A program made the translations under genes and the position numbers. A stretch of DNA of 64,000 bases from Zeus faber (lineage: Eukaryota > Chordata > Actinopteri > Zeiformes > Zeidae): positions 13,039,689 through 13,103,688 of the forward strand of contig OY482847.1 of assembly GCA_960531495.1 (NCBI GenBank), read 5' to 3'. This document shows positions 12,700-25,371 of this stretch, in pieces (position 1 is the first letter of the stretch; the number at the start of each line of letters is the position of its first letter). The notes below the pieces were generated by a model. It worked only from the letters and a program-made list of their open reading frames with translations. It did no database searches and had not been told where the DNA came from.

Positions 12700-12905
12700 G
12701 TGTGATTTGTTGAAGTAGGTTTATTGTTTATTGTTAGAGGGTTATTGTTTATTTACGGGTTTTTTTAGGTTTAGGTTGTTTATTGCACATTACAATTTAT
12801 TACAGTGCCATTTATGTCTATTTTTATTATTATTAAATTAGTTATTATTGCATTTTTTTATGAGAGCTGCTGTGACACTGCAATGAATAAAGTATCTGTC
12901 TGGGG
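12700..12905 (+). mobile_element. LINE-type 3' end
   Basis: GAGAGCTGCTGTGACACTGC then AATGAATAAAGTATCTGTCT: the terminal motif of a common fish LINE group (Rex1-like by memory). A related copy is at 63045-63207. The tetranucleotide array at 13006 starts about 100 bp further on. Confidence 0.55.
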
Positions 12906-13005
12906 TTTTTTTTATTGTTCATTGTTAAATTTAAGGTTAATTGTGTATTTTCTATTTTTCAGTACATTTTTTGGTTAATTGTATATCGCAATTTTTTTCT
13001 TCCTA

Positions 13006-13114
13006 TTTGTCTGTCTGTCTGTCTGTTTGTCTGTCTATCTATCTATCTATTTATCTATCTATCGTCTATCTATCTATCTATCTATCTATCGTCTATCTAT
13101 CTGTCTATCTATCC

Positions 13115-13145
<31 letters not shown>

Positions 13146-13173
13146 GTCTATCTATCTATCTATCTATCTATCG

Positions 13174-13211
<38 letters not shown>

Positions 13212-13285
13212 GTCTATCTATCCATCTATCGTCTATCTGTCTATCTATCTATCTATCTATCGTCTATCTATCTATCTATCTATCG

Positions 13286-13328
<43 letters not shown>

Positions 13329-13353
13329 ATCTATCTATCTATCTATCTGTCTG

Positions 13354-13387
<34 letters not shown>

Positions 13388-13445
13388 GTCTATCTATCTA
13401 TCGTCTATCTATCTATCTATCTATCTATCGTCTATCTATCTATCG

Positions 13446-13483
<38 letters not shown>

Positions 13484-13569
13484 CGTCTATCTATACGTCT
13501 ATCTACCTGTCTATCTATCTATCTGTCTATCTGTCTGTCTGTCTGCTTGTCTGTCTGTCCGTCTATCCT
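13006..13569. repeat. TCTA/TCTG tetranucleotide array with CGTC interruptions
   Basis: About 560 bp of TCTA, with TATCGTCTATC recurring at irregular spacing, and TCTG blocks at both ends. Confidence 0.97.
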
Positions 13570-13895
13570 AGTCTAAGAACATTTTTAAATTTGCGTTCAA
13601 CCAGTTACAAAATGCATGGAAGTGGAATTGCTCAGGAAGAGCTCAGCTTTGACGCTGCCAACCCTCCTGTCTGGTTGCACCCTGCATGGTAGATAATCAA
13701 TCTGCAGCAATCAACACAGCTTCACACCAGCCTACATTCCTTTTTCACAAAAGTCACAGACTACTGTAGTAGCGTCCTACACAAGTATCAAGTACACATT
13801 CTAACAGTCCCGTAAAAATAACCTAACTGAGGTTAAAAAATAAATTAAAAAAAAAAAAATAAAAATAAAAGAAGTATCAAACAAACAAGCAGCAA

Positions 13896-13912
13896 GGGGG
13901 GGGGGGGGGGGG
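13896..13912. repeat. G homopolymer
   Basis: 17 G in a row. Confidence 0.95.
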
Positions 13913-14159
13913 TTAAGCCGTGAAAGTGCTGAACAGGAGCGCCACGCCACCTTGGTCCTCCCAGCGTTTTTCCTCGACAGGAAGATGGATGGACCCAACT
14001 CTATTAATAACCACATTCCACTTACCAGCGAGCCAAAAACTGCTAACACTGCAACTGCCCCCTAACGCCGGCGAGAACAACCACCTCCCACAATGTCGCC
14101 CACTTCTCTCTGCCGGGAGAGAGGAAAAAAAACGCCACATTAGGCAACCAGCGACGCAG

Positions 14160-14453
14160 CGGGAGGAGGAGGAAGAGGAGGAAGGGGAGGAGGAGGGGGA
14201 GGAGGAAGAGGACGAGGAGGAGGAAGAGGAGGAGGAGGAGGCGCGGGGGGGGGAGTGGAGGAGGAGGAGGAGGAAGCGGAGGAGGAGGAGGAGGAGGAGG
14301 AAGCGGAGGAGGAGGAGGAAGAGGAGGCGCGGGGGGGTGGAGGAGGAGGTGGAGGAGGAGGAGGAGGAAGCGGAGGAGGAGGAGGAAGAGGAGGAAGAGG
14401 TGGTAGAGGAGGAAGAGGAGGAGGAAGAGTAGGAAGAGGAGGAGGAGGAGGAG
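14160..14453. repeat. (GGA)n polypurine tract
   Basis: About 290 bp nearly pure purine on the plus strand, mostly GGA and GAA, with GCGCGGGGGG islands. Long frames on both strands here are repeat translations. Confidence 0.96.
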
Positions 14454-17105
14454 CCTCTGCCCGTGAAACGCTCCCATCCTCTGATTTCCACACCGGGTCG
14501 AGGGTTGAATATGCGCGCAAATATTTTCGACACACTATGACCCGGAAGCCACCGTCGCTAAGTGGCGTTGTCGATCCTACTTAAAAGTGAAAGGTTACAT
14601 ATCCCAATGTCGGCTGCATACTCCACGGAAAATGACGGACAAACACTACATTAGGCAACAATCGAGGCGGTGGGAGGAGGAGGCGGCTGAAAACATCCAA
14701 CCGTTCCACCTCGCCTCGGCCTTCCCCGCCGGGATGTGGGGCTGGAGCCGGCTTGACACTGAATTCGACAAACAACAGCAAACCAGAAGTCTGGTTCACA
14801 TCTGTGGAGAGTCGTAAAACCACGTGAGAAAAACCTTAAAATCCCATTTTCCTGCGTCCAATCGAGGGCCCGTCCGGGATGCGCTCAGATATTTCCAAAC
14901 TTGTGACAAAACACGATTGGATCCGAATCTGAATGATTGGTCTCGAATTCGTTTACTTCTCAAAAATAAGTCTCTGACACAATTCATTTCGGGCCCTTCT
15001 CAACAAACTCCTCGGGGCGGACTCCGGCGGTTCTACCCACGGCCGACGTAGTGGCGCGAGTGCGATTTTGAGACGCAGACAGGCGACGCATACGAAATGA
15101 AAGATAGGTTTGCGTTTGGGGGGGGGGGGGGGTGGGAGAGGGAGCTCACAAAGTGGAAGAGACGAGGTGACGGAATTAAATAGGAAAAGGAGGGGGGGGG
15201 CGGGGGGGGGAACAGAACGGCAAAATGGATGAGCTCAGTGGGAGAAAAAGGAGTGGGAGGAGAGCCTGCGTGGACTTGCAGGAGCACCGGGGGTCCTGAT
15301 GCACAGCGACAGCACAAAGTGGAATATGAAGTGAAGCATGATGACAAACCATTAGATAACAATCACTACACCGCCCGCCCTTCCTCCTCTTCTTCCTCCT
15401 CCTCCTCCTCCTCTCTTTGAAATCGCTCCTCCTCTCAAATCACGCGTCCCTGTGCCTCCGCTTTCAATTTGAATGTGTGTCACAAATGTTGATGTTGTTG
15501 GGGGTTTTTTTTTTTTTTGTTTGTTTGTTTTTTTTTTCCCCATCCCCGCGCGAGGGAGGAGGGTCGGCGCATCGGACGGAGAGATAAGAGAAAAGGTCAT
15601 CTCCTCCCTCGCCCCACCGGCGTCGGCGATATGCAAGCGTGGCGGGCAGCGGTGCTGCGTCACAGCACAGCAAACTGTTACAGCACGAACCCCTGCACAT
15701 TAAGGACGAAATCTGAAAAAATAAAGGTAAAATAAAAGAGTGGTGGAAAAATAGAAAAGAATAGAGCAGGGATGGTGTTTTTTTTGTTGTTTTTTTTTGG
15801 TGTAAAGATGCGCCCAAAATGATTCCGGCCCTTCTACCATCTGTTGTTTGGAGCTGGACGTGGGCGTTAGTTTGGTTGGGGTTTCACTGAATTGAGAAAA
15901 AAGACGACGATCATCTTTAATCTTTCAAGGGAAAGGTGTGAGGTTCAGGGACGTCCGGGGACGGCGCAAATGGAACCCATCTCAACGTTCACGGCAGGGA
16001 AGGCACTCGTCTGCTTGGTCCACGTGTGGTAACTCAGACCGCTCTCATCTTAAACCTGTGACAATGCAGTTACTGTAAGTCTCTAGGTCTTAATTGGTTT
16101 TGCGACGAGTGGTTTGGGTTAATTAACCTCCCGACGCGGCGTCTGATTTATTAACCTACTTCAGCTGTAATTACCCGTAACCGAACCAAACTATTCTCAC
16201 CATGTCTTACATTGTGGATACATCGTACTTATTAGACCTTGGACTCTAGCCGGAGAATTTGTACAAATTTGACATGATGGTCAAATATTAAAGCAGGAAT
16301 CCATAATATTCTGTGTTCCCTGTCTGCGTTGGATGGATCACATTACAAGGGCCACCATTCCGTTCAAATCTGCGACTACCCTGCTTTGCCAAATTCAACA
16401 CAGTTACAGTTCACTTCTCGCGAGCCGGATCAGCGCACTGTTGCCGGGTAAGGTGTGGCGGGGCCCGCCACCGACGTTGGCGGACAGCATAGGGAGCAGC
16501 ACACACATAATGCAAATACACTGAACGGCTGTTTCTGATATGGTGCCGGCGAAACAAATACGGGATAAATATCAAATATGGGAATTTTTAAACAAAGAAT
16601 TGTAACCGATAAGCGCCTTGAATATGTTTCGGTTACAGTACAAATGTTGCCTGACAGTGATATATATAAAAAAAAACGCCTCCGACAAAATTACTTTTGT
16701 CAGCGCCTCGGTCGATGACCCGCCGGCGTGTTGACAGAACACCTGCACGGTGCTTTGTGACATCCCGGCTTCCCGGTGACAAACGCTCCCGGCCTGATCC
16801 CCCCCGCCTCCCCGTTTACGGGACGCTCCGTCAGTCCCTCGGGCAGCCAATGAGCCGCCTAACGCAGGCTACGTCTTCCCACTTTCCCGGTGAAGACGTG
16901 GCGGAGCGGCTGACGGACTCCGCTTCCATCGCATCACCGCCCCGGCGCCGTCGGACCGCCGCCCCGTCGCCGCCGTCTCCGCTTCTCCAGACTCCACTTC
17001 ATCATTCCGGGTGCCCGTGAAAACAAGGCTCATTTCCCCCTGTCCCCTTCCACTAAAGCTGAGTTCAGCAGCTGCTCGTTCTGTTCTTGTCGGATGCGTT
17101 CAGAT

Positions 17106-17107
<2 letters not shown>

Positions 17108-17139
<32 letters not shown>
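17108..17139 (+). repeat. A homopolymer (32 nt)
   Basis: An uninterrupted A-run. I could not identify a retroposed gene or SINE in front of it. Confidence 0.95.
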
Positions 17140-17143
<4 letters not shown>

Positions 17144-17699
17144 CTCCGGTTTTCCAAATCGGGACTTCCAAAAAGATAGGTTGGGCCATTTTTCAAGCCA
17201 GGCGCTATTAAAATGTGTGTTCCCGTCATTTATAACCCTGCGTGGCGCAAACTCGCTGAGCGCTTCACGATCGGGAGGCTTTGCCGCTCTGCTGCCGCTT
17301 CTCACTGTGTTTACGTGCAGCCCAATGGGGCAAACGTCTAAAGCCTTCAGAAACATTCCATCTTTTTGAAGAGGGGAAACTCACAACTCATCGCCTTTGC
17401 GTGTCGTACTGGGAAGAAAGTTGCTGCGAATCGTGCATTTGCGCGCGAGACTGGAAATGTGGAAGTTGCGCCGCTTCCTACTGGTAACCAATTGTCGATA
17501 AGGTGACACTTTTTTGAACGTACCGCGGCAATTGCAAAGAGTAGTTGAAATAAAATGTAATAACTTATTCAAAAGACGACGACATAAATGCTTGCCCTGC
17601 TGGACAAGCAGAGTGAAAAGTTACTTCTTATTTTTAAAATATTTTTATTCATGTCGATCTGTGAATATATAGTGGACAGTACATGTCCGGTTATGGTCC

Positions 17700-17832
17700 A
17701 ATTTATGTTCGGTTTACTAACTATTGTGCATAATCTCCGGGTGCGTTGCAAAGACATTTCATTGCATATACGTATGAAAGTATGTATTTGTATGTGACAT
17801 ATAAACCTCTTGAATCTTGAATCTTGAAATGT
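17700..17832 (+). mobile_element. LINE-type 3' end with (GAATCTT)n tail
   Basis: TGTGACATATAAACCTCTTG followed by AATCTTGAATCTTGAA. The reverse-complement version is at 57364-57560. Confidence 0.6.
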
Positions 17833-17874
17833 TCTATTCTGTAGTGCTCGGCTTTATGTATCTCGTTTCTTGTT

Positions 17875-17958
17875 TGTTGCGCCGCTGAAACCCCTCGGGT
17901 TGCCCCCCTGGGGATTAAAAACATTTTATCTTACCTTATCTTATCTTTTCTTATCTTA
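17875..17958 (+). mobile_element. LINE-type 3' end with (TTATC)n tail
   Basis: GCCGCTGAAACCCCT, CCCCTGGGGATTAAAAACAT, then TTATC units: the same general plan as 12700-12905 with a different tail repeat. Confidence 0.55.
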
Positions 17959-17959
17959 A

Positions 17960-19939
17960 TACATAAAGCACCATGGCGATTGCACAGAGGGAACACTGGA
18001 GTACGACCCGCTGGATAGATGCTGATGCATGACTCTGGTGTCTGCTCTTTCCCTCCAGTGGCTGTCCGTCCAGGAGAGGCGGATCGATGGGGTGATGAGG
18101 AGGCGGAAGCACAAATGCAATGATTCAAATCCCATTGTTGCTGAAATCCGCGAAAAAAAAACCAACCCAAAAAAAAAAAAAACCAGCGCGGGGCGCGGGA
18201 GGCCCCCCTGAGTGACTGACACGTCCCTATTAACGGGCTCCTTCTGCATCCATACCATTGTGATGATGAAGACATAACGTCGGGACTGGTTTTCCCTTTT
18301 CTTCACCGGGGGGCTCAGAATAGCTGCTTCTCAGTGCTTTGAAATGAACTTTAAGCCTCGTTTACTGGCCCCCAGTCTCGACTTGAAATGTGACAGATTG
18401 GCTGAAACAACAGAGGAGGATGGCGTGCGCGGACACGGCAGGCGCTCTCGTTGTTATGGGTACGTGTCGTTTGTGAGGATACTTCCTGTCACCTTGGAAC
18501 GCAGTGAGGGCGTTCCATTTTTAGGAACCTCCTGGAATCCAAAAAGTTACGTCTTAGTTTGTATTAAAGCTTGCACAGCAGACCCAACCGGCTACAACCA
18601 AAGTAGTGATGGAGCTATGGACGACCTTTTGGAAATGTTACTTTTAATTATATTTTAATTATTATTAGTTATTAATTATGTTGATTATAATTGACTTGAT
18701 ATTTTTGTAACTTCGCTTCACAATCGCGCCACATTGAGGAACCAAACGAGGGTGTGTCCTGTGTTTCCCGCCGAAAAAGCAACATTCCCGGGGCGGCTGT
18801 ATTTCCTAAAATTGCTTCCTCCCGGGGAAACGTCAAATGAAATTAGACAAACCCACTGTGCACGGCTTCAGGTTTACTCCGAACTCAAGAACCCACCAAT
18901 TATTTCCACTTGGAGCCATTGAAACTCGGCCCTTATCTTCTACTGTAGGAGGACTGCTGCTGCAAAGTGAGGGAGGTGAACGCAGTGGATCCAGGGGATT
19001 GGTTTCGCCGTTTAAAGTTAAGTGGAGATAGAACAACATGTGTACAATCTGGAGCTTACGAGTGGTGGGATGGAATGGAATTTCAGGAAAACTGAAATGA
19101 GGAATCTAGGATTTTGACTTCTCCCTCTGCCAGCATTCTGCAGTAATGTCTAATATGTCGAATATGTCTAATGTCTGAAAATTAAAACAGTGACAATCCC
19201 AAGCACGGTAACAGGAACCAACCAAAACGACCAAAATGCGGAATGTCGGGAAACAAGTCTCATTTAGACATTTTGAGTTTCCTTGGAACCCGACGGCGAT
19301 CGGCCCGACGCCTCGTTTTGGACGCCAACTCGATAGAGGACCAACGCCTAAAATCGACAGCGACTCCACCGTTCTCAGACAGGTGACGGTGTCGTTTTGG
19401 GAGCTGAGAGCCGGCTGTGACGGCTTCACCGTGACTTTGGCCACGTTGGTCCGAGGAATCCATCTGCTTCACCACGTGGAGGGAGAACCAATGGACTGAG
19501 GCCTGATTCGGTGTCAAACAGCGCGGCGTGTGTGTGTCCGCGCGCGCGTGTGTGTGTGTGTGCGTGTGTGTGTTGGACTGTGTATCGTAGCTTATGGTGT
19601 TTATGTGTGTCCCACTGGGCTCTCCAACCTCAGACCAGCTTTGAGTCATTATCGTGGGACAGGATGTGGAGAGCTGAGCAGAAGAAAAAAATCAAAAAAA
19701 GAAAACCGTGTTTTTTGTCTCATCAGAAGGACAGCTGTAACACGACCACACCGCCGTACGGCGACATTACGTTACGTAACCGGGGTTGACGAGCGAAACA
19801 TTTCCGAAAAGGAATTGGGATCCCGAGTCCGAGATATTTGCTCCGTCCATTCCGCACAAGTCTACAAGCCTGGCCCACACCACAAGATTTTTTCAAATCT
19901 TAACAGACGTTGGAAACATGAGACGTAATGAGAGATGTC
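17960..19939. other. no gene seen
   Basis: Mixed sequence. No conserved peptide or RNA was recognised on either strand. Confidence 0.5.
19525..19575. repeat. imperfect (GT)n/(GC)n microsatellite
   Basis: GT-rich with CG interruptions. Confidence 0.85.
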
Positions 19940-20337
19940 ATGATTGCGGCGGACAAAGGGGCGTGGTCAAGCACCGGCTGCGGACGGCGGCGCGGTTCCC
20001 TTTTCCGCGGCCGCCAAGCTGCCTCAAATCCGACCAATCAGCGCGTCCGAACGAGGCAGGGAGCTTTCTTAATGTCTGTCTGCCTTGCAGAGGGAGTCGG
20101 CGCAGGGGCTCGTCGGCAGCCCAGCAGCGGAAAGCCGTTCCTCCTGCGCCCGAGATGACGATTATTATCATCATCATCATCATCATCATCATCATCGTCA
20201 TTTTTAGAATAATCATCATGAAATGAGCGCGGCGCTGATTGGGCCGATTCGAGGCAGCTTGGCGGCCGCGGGAAAGGGAACCGTGCTGTCGTCCGCAGCC
20301 GGTGCTTGACCACGCCCCTTTGTCCGCCCACAATGAT
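19940..20337. repeat. inverted repeat, arms about 108-112 bp (fold-back element?)
   Basis: Left arm 19940-20047, right arm 20226-20337 reversed. Both read GGACAAAGGGGCGTGGTCAA, then GCACCGGCTGCGGAC, GCGGCCGCCAAGCTGCCTC and CCAATCAGCGC, with a few mismatches. The spacer of about 178 bp holds a (TCA)n run at 20159-20197. Confidence 0.9.
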
Positions 20338-20747
20338 CAGTTTCACAGATTTGCCCCCCTAGCGTGTGGAGAGCGACCGCCAACAGATTCCGTTCATTCA
20401 CAGCCAGAGTCCTGATCTCATGAAGCCGGGCGACATCTGACACGGAGGAGTCCCCGCTCTCAAAACCAGAAATCTGGGGCGGGTTAACATTGGGGGATGA
20501 CGGGCTAGAACTAGTGATGCTTCACATTTGCCGCCGTGGCTGCTGTTGCGTTTGAATTGTTCCGTTTCAGTCAGCTCTCGGCCTTTCCCGCGTGACAGAG
20601 AGCCCCGCCCCGCACTACAGGATATCAGATCCTAAATACAGAACATGTTTAATACTTGTGTTTCGCGATCGGTGCCGCCGGCACGGACTCCCGAGCAGAT
20701 CGGAGGAAGTAAAAATCTGGCACAATTTGACCCATGACAATTTGCCA

Positions 20748-20985
20748 TGAAATGAATATTACATTTACATTACATTACATTTAGTCATTTAGCAGACGCT
20801 TTTATCCAAAGCGACTTACAATTGTTCAAACACCGACGGACGCAGACATCAGGAGCAATTGGGGGTTAAGTGTCTTGCTCAAGGACACTACAGCATGCTA
20901 GCAGGAGGAGCCTGGGATCGAACCAGCAACCTTTAGATCACTAGACCACCAGCTCTACCGCCTGAGCTACCATCCCCGAATATAG
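20748..20985 (-). mobile_element. tRNA-derived SINE
   Basis: On the minus strand the head shows pol III box A (TAGCTCAGGCGGTAGAGC) and box B (GGTTCGATCCC). The body contains TCTGCTAAATGACTAAATGT and the end is an AT-rich TGTAATGTAA tail. The body sequence is very common in fish genomes. Confidence 0.85.
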
Positions 20986-21710
20986 AAATACGAATAAAAA
21001 ATTTGCCGTGAATTGCAGAACTTAGGCCAATACACAAGACACGGTCGGCTAATTGGGCGCAAAATTTCTCATGGCCTAGAATGAGAATAAGTTTGCCCAG
21101 TTTGAATAAGCTTGTCATGTCAACGTAAGAAAATGTCAAAAACCGCCAACAAAAAAAAAACCCTCTGCAGATGACAGACTAACGGAGTTTGGTAAAAATG
21201 GAACAGAGCTGGTGTGGCGCTGTCTGTCGATCCCCACGAACTCAGTGGACGTGGAGAGGGCGGAGTCAAAACATACAACGAGTTACACTCGCTGAAGCTG
21301 CTGACCCGTATCTGCATGATGTTATGCGTTGCATCGCTGCCACTTGATTGGTTGATTCACTGCACGAATAAGTAGGTGAACAGGTGTTCCTCATACGGTG
21401 AAGAGGGAGTGTATTTTGGCATGAAGGCAACCACCGTTGCAGGATGCTCCATGCTTACGTTCGGAGAAGGGAAGACGTATAACGACCCTGTGTGCTTGAA
21501 AAGCTTAATTCAATCATTTCCCTGAAATGTCAGATTTTTCCTTTTAAAATCCGTGAATCTATTATTTTTGAGAAACTAGGCCATGAATTTGGGCGGAGTC
21601 TCGTCCATCGCAAAAGAACAATTCGACGCTGAGCTGTGGTCGTCCCGTTGTCTGCGAAGACGCTTTCTCCGACGGTGAACCACAGCGAAACCAAGACAAA
21701 CACCGCTCAC

Positions 21711-21902
21711 CCTTCTCTGCTCTCGTCCTCGTCCGCGTTGGAGAGGAGCTGGGAGCCGGCCAGCGACAGGTCCAGCGCCGTCAGGGGAAGGTCCCTGTAG
21801 CCGAAGCTCACCAGGTGGAGCGGAGGGGCCAGGCGGGGGCTCTCGTCCTCCACCGGCTGTGAGATGATCTCCAGCTCCGACAGCCCGGCGTGCTCCATCT
21901 CT
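21711..21902 (-). CDS. tmem266: tmem266 coding exon 2
   Basis: 192 nt. The acceptor is ATGCAAGCAG (AG at 21904-21903) behind a CA/TG-rich tract. The donor is GTGAGC starting at 21710. The exon enters with one base completing a split Glu codon and leaves in phase 2 (GG of a Gly codon), matching the human exon end REG|SNW. Conserved core: YRDLPLTALDLSLAGSQLLS. Confidence 0.88.
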
Positions 21903-24674
21903 CTGCTTGCATACACACACCATGCGCCGACATATTTGAAAACGCACACGCACGCACGCGCACACACACACACGCACACGCACGCACACATGCACAAACA
22001 CACACAAAGGAATGGAAAGACAAATGTATTTTAACGGTTTATAACCCATCCTCCCCCAGTAATTAAGGTAATAATGAACAAAGTAAATTAATAAACAATA
22101 AATACATGTAATAACTAATAAATATAATACTTAAAAATGTAAATAATTAATACATATAGAAACAAAAAAATGAATATATAAATAAGTAAATTAATACAAA
22201 AATACAGAAATAAAACAACTAATTAATACAATAAATACATTTTATGGAAATTATTGAATAAATGAAGAATATATGGAGCCGCGTTCAGATCATTTTAATG
22301 CGTTACACCAAGCATCATATTTGCTTCACCTAAATGCGGCCACATGCTTTAAAGCCTGCATTTTAAAACGCTCCATAATTAAACGTAATGAAAGAAATGT
22401 CACATCAACGTTCTCCCGCTTCGCCTCGTCCCACCTGTTTATCATATAATCAATCCGGAGCGCCGGACGTTTGATCGATACGTTTTAATTACTGTGCATG
22501 ACTCACATTTATGGGATCCCCCCCCCCCCGCGTTACAGACCATCGGGGTAAGTAAGTAATGACTTACAAATTGGTCACAGAAATTCTAGTTTTTTCCCCC
22601 CTCAAACCAAAAGCTTTATAGCTACGCCCTACGCTTCTTCGCTTAGTGTTCCTGTAATAGCACAATAACAATAACACAAAGCCAGTGTATTGTGCGCCCG
22701 TAGCATGTAACCCACGGGGCCCGGTTGTGTCAAAAAATAAAAGCTGGGCCGTGGCGGTAAAGCGCGGAGGTGGAAAGAAGCGCGTCCCTCCGTGGAGTGC
22801 AGCTGCAGACGGACTGAGCGTGCCCAGTGGGGAGTATTTTTAGAGCACAGCAGATGCTGGTGTATCATGTCTGCTGTGACGTCGCTTTTTTTTTCTGGGT
22901 TTTTTTCAGGGGTTTTTTTTTTCAGCTGAGTGGATGGCCCACTCTCCTTCAAACGTCAAGAAACTCAAGCACGAGGAGCGGAAGGGGGAGGAGAAAGAGG
23001 AGGGGGAGAGGAAGGGTGAGATTAGACACAAGGAAAAAGAAGGAAAGGAAAGTAGTAAATCTGCTTTAATCAATACCATAGTCTCTATAGTAGAGCCTAA
23101 ATCTACTATAATCAACACCATAGTCTCTATAGTAGAACCTCAATATACTATAGTCTCTATAGTAGAGCCTAAATCTACTATAATCAATACCATAGTCTCT
23201 ATAGTAGAGCCCAAATCTACTATAATCTCTATAAAAGAGCCTAAATCTACTTCAGTATAATATCTATCATAGTCACTGCAGTAGAGCCAAAATCTACTAT
23301 ATCTACTATAATGACTACCACATTCACTGTAGTAGAGCCTAAATCAACTGTAGTGCCTATAGATTCACTCTCCAAAATACATTTTACATTTACCCCCGAT
23401 GTGCCAAGCCTCTTTTGTACAGTATAGATATCACGTTATTAATCCTGTGGGGAAATTCCAGATTCAGAACAGGAGTATCAGGATGTCACAGTACGCCGGT
23501 GCACTCTGTAAGAAAGGGATCCAAGTTTTGTAAAAACACCGCCCAAGCCTCATATCAGTCCTTATCCACGTCCCAAGCCCAAGGAGCACAATAAACATTG
23601 CCCTCTGTTCTCTCCTCACTGAGTTTGGGACGAGGTATTTTATGTCATTGAAGTTGATGTTAATCTGCATTCCCCTATAAATACCTGCCCGTCTATTTGC
23701 CTATGTGTAGTTTTTACTTTGTCACCCAGTTATTCAGGCTTCCATTGTAAGGAGCGGTTACTAGAGGCCTCCAACTCTCAAATACAACCTCACCTCAGCT
23801 TTTAAGTCGCAAATACTGCTCCTCCTACTCCTTTACTTGGATTCCTCCCACTGGAAGTCACCGATACAGAAATAGCCTACAACAGCCTAGAGGCCTGAAA
23901 TGGAATGTGTGGAAGAAGTATATTTTCAACAAATTATCTAAAGAAATAGACTTATATTCATACATCTCATATTTCCGTAAGACTCAAGATGTCAAAAGTC
24001 TGTAGGCCAGAAACACTGTAACATGTAAAGTTACATTGTACGGTATAAAGTTTGGCATTACATTAAGTTGTTGAAAAACAAACTATGCATGCCCGTATTT
24101 TGAAACTGTGACAATCACTGGTACTTTTCAAGTATATCACATGCAGCTGCTATATGCTCGGTTTTATTTACTTTAATTCGCTACCCTCTAAAGTCAGTAT
24201 AAAGGATTTATATAAGTAAACTATTTCATACAAAAGTAAATTAAGGTTTCCACAAACCATCTTGGTGTAAAACGGATCTGGCCGAGATCAAACGAGTCGG
24301 AGGAATTCCCGCATGACTTGAACGCAGCACGACTGACCTTTACCTCAACAAGACATTAGGAGACGACCAAATAAGGAGATACGTATGATTAAATAGGGAA
24401 ACATGCAGAACAGCAGGACAATAATATGGCACAACGTGTCATTTGTCAGAGATTCGGACCTAATTCAGTACTTTCTACGGTATTTGTAGAAGTTGCAATA
24501 ATATTTTTTGTAGCATTGATGATGGATCTTAAAGGTACAACCAAGACATATATATTTGGGCATGTGGTTAGAATAATTAAGGACGTGTACTTAGATAAAT
24601 ACATTGACTATGGGTCTACACTGACTATGGGTTTTCAGACAGCAACCACAGTGTGTGTGTGTGTGTGTGTGTGC

Positions 24675-24705
<31 letters not shown>

Positions 24706-25323
24706 ATAAATCCAGTTTTCCTGCAGCGTCTCCTACCGCCCCCCCCCCCCCCCCCCCCCCCTGCCCCGCCTCCCCGTGGCGTTCATCCCAAACAATCAGG
24801 ACGGGACACGTAAGCGCTGCTGACAGACTCAAGCTGTCCGGGGCCCCCGAGCGCACAATCACACTGCTGCACCGCGGCGAGGGCCCCGGTGTGATGGCCG
24901 TCCGCCAGGGAGAGACTTAAAGAAAGGCCACTGACCCTGTGCCATGCGACCCACAATGCACTTGGATACACTGGAGGAATGTGATGTATGTGGCAATTGA
25001 AAAAGGGCCCTTGACTATTTTAATGTATTGAGTAATAATGGTTGAAAGTCATTCGCTGAGAAATGACCGTGATCATTCAAGGATCTAAATTGATTAAATG
25101 AAGATGAGCATGTTTACTTATTTTAATGAAATGCATTTGACTTGTTTGATTTTTCATTGTTACTATTTGATTTCCTTCCATATGCAAATAAAGCATTTTG
25201 AGTTGCATGTTGTGTATTAAAGGTGTAAATACAAACAATAATTATATTATTTATTATTATTATTATAATTATTATTATTATGATAATGGTTATTATTATT
25301 GTTATAATAATGACAATAATCAT

Positions 25324-25371
<48 letters not shown>

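Larger units (their letters stand above)
13570..17107. other. GC-richer non-coding region
   Basis: It includes C/G runs, a TCC run at 15380-15415 and a CpG-rich stretch at 16700-16990. Sequences around 14090-14170 and 14600-14700 share ACATTAGGCAAC and GAGGAGGAGG, so the GGA tract may have grown within a duplicated segment. No exon was recognised. Confidence 0.5.

Noticed and set aside
13913-14584. Long Glu-rich, Ser-rich and Gly/Arg-rich frames on both strands
   Set aside because: All are translations of the GGA tract; no splice signals or conserved flanks.
17094-17369. Processed pseudogene ending at the 32-A run
   Set aside because: No recognisable coding sequence precedes the A-run on the plus strand, and no target-site duplication was seen.
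20940-20985. tRNA gene on the minus strand
   Set aside because: Box A and box B are present, but the sequence continues into a SINE body and does not close an acceptor stem.
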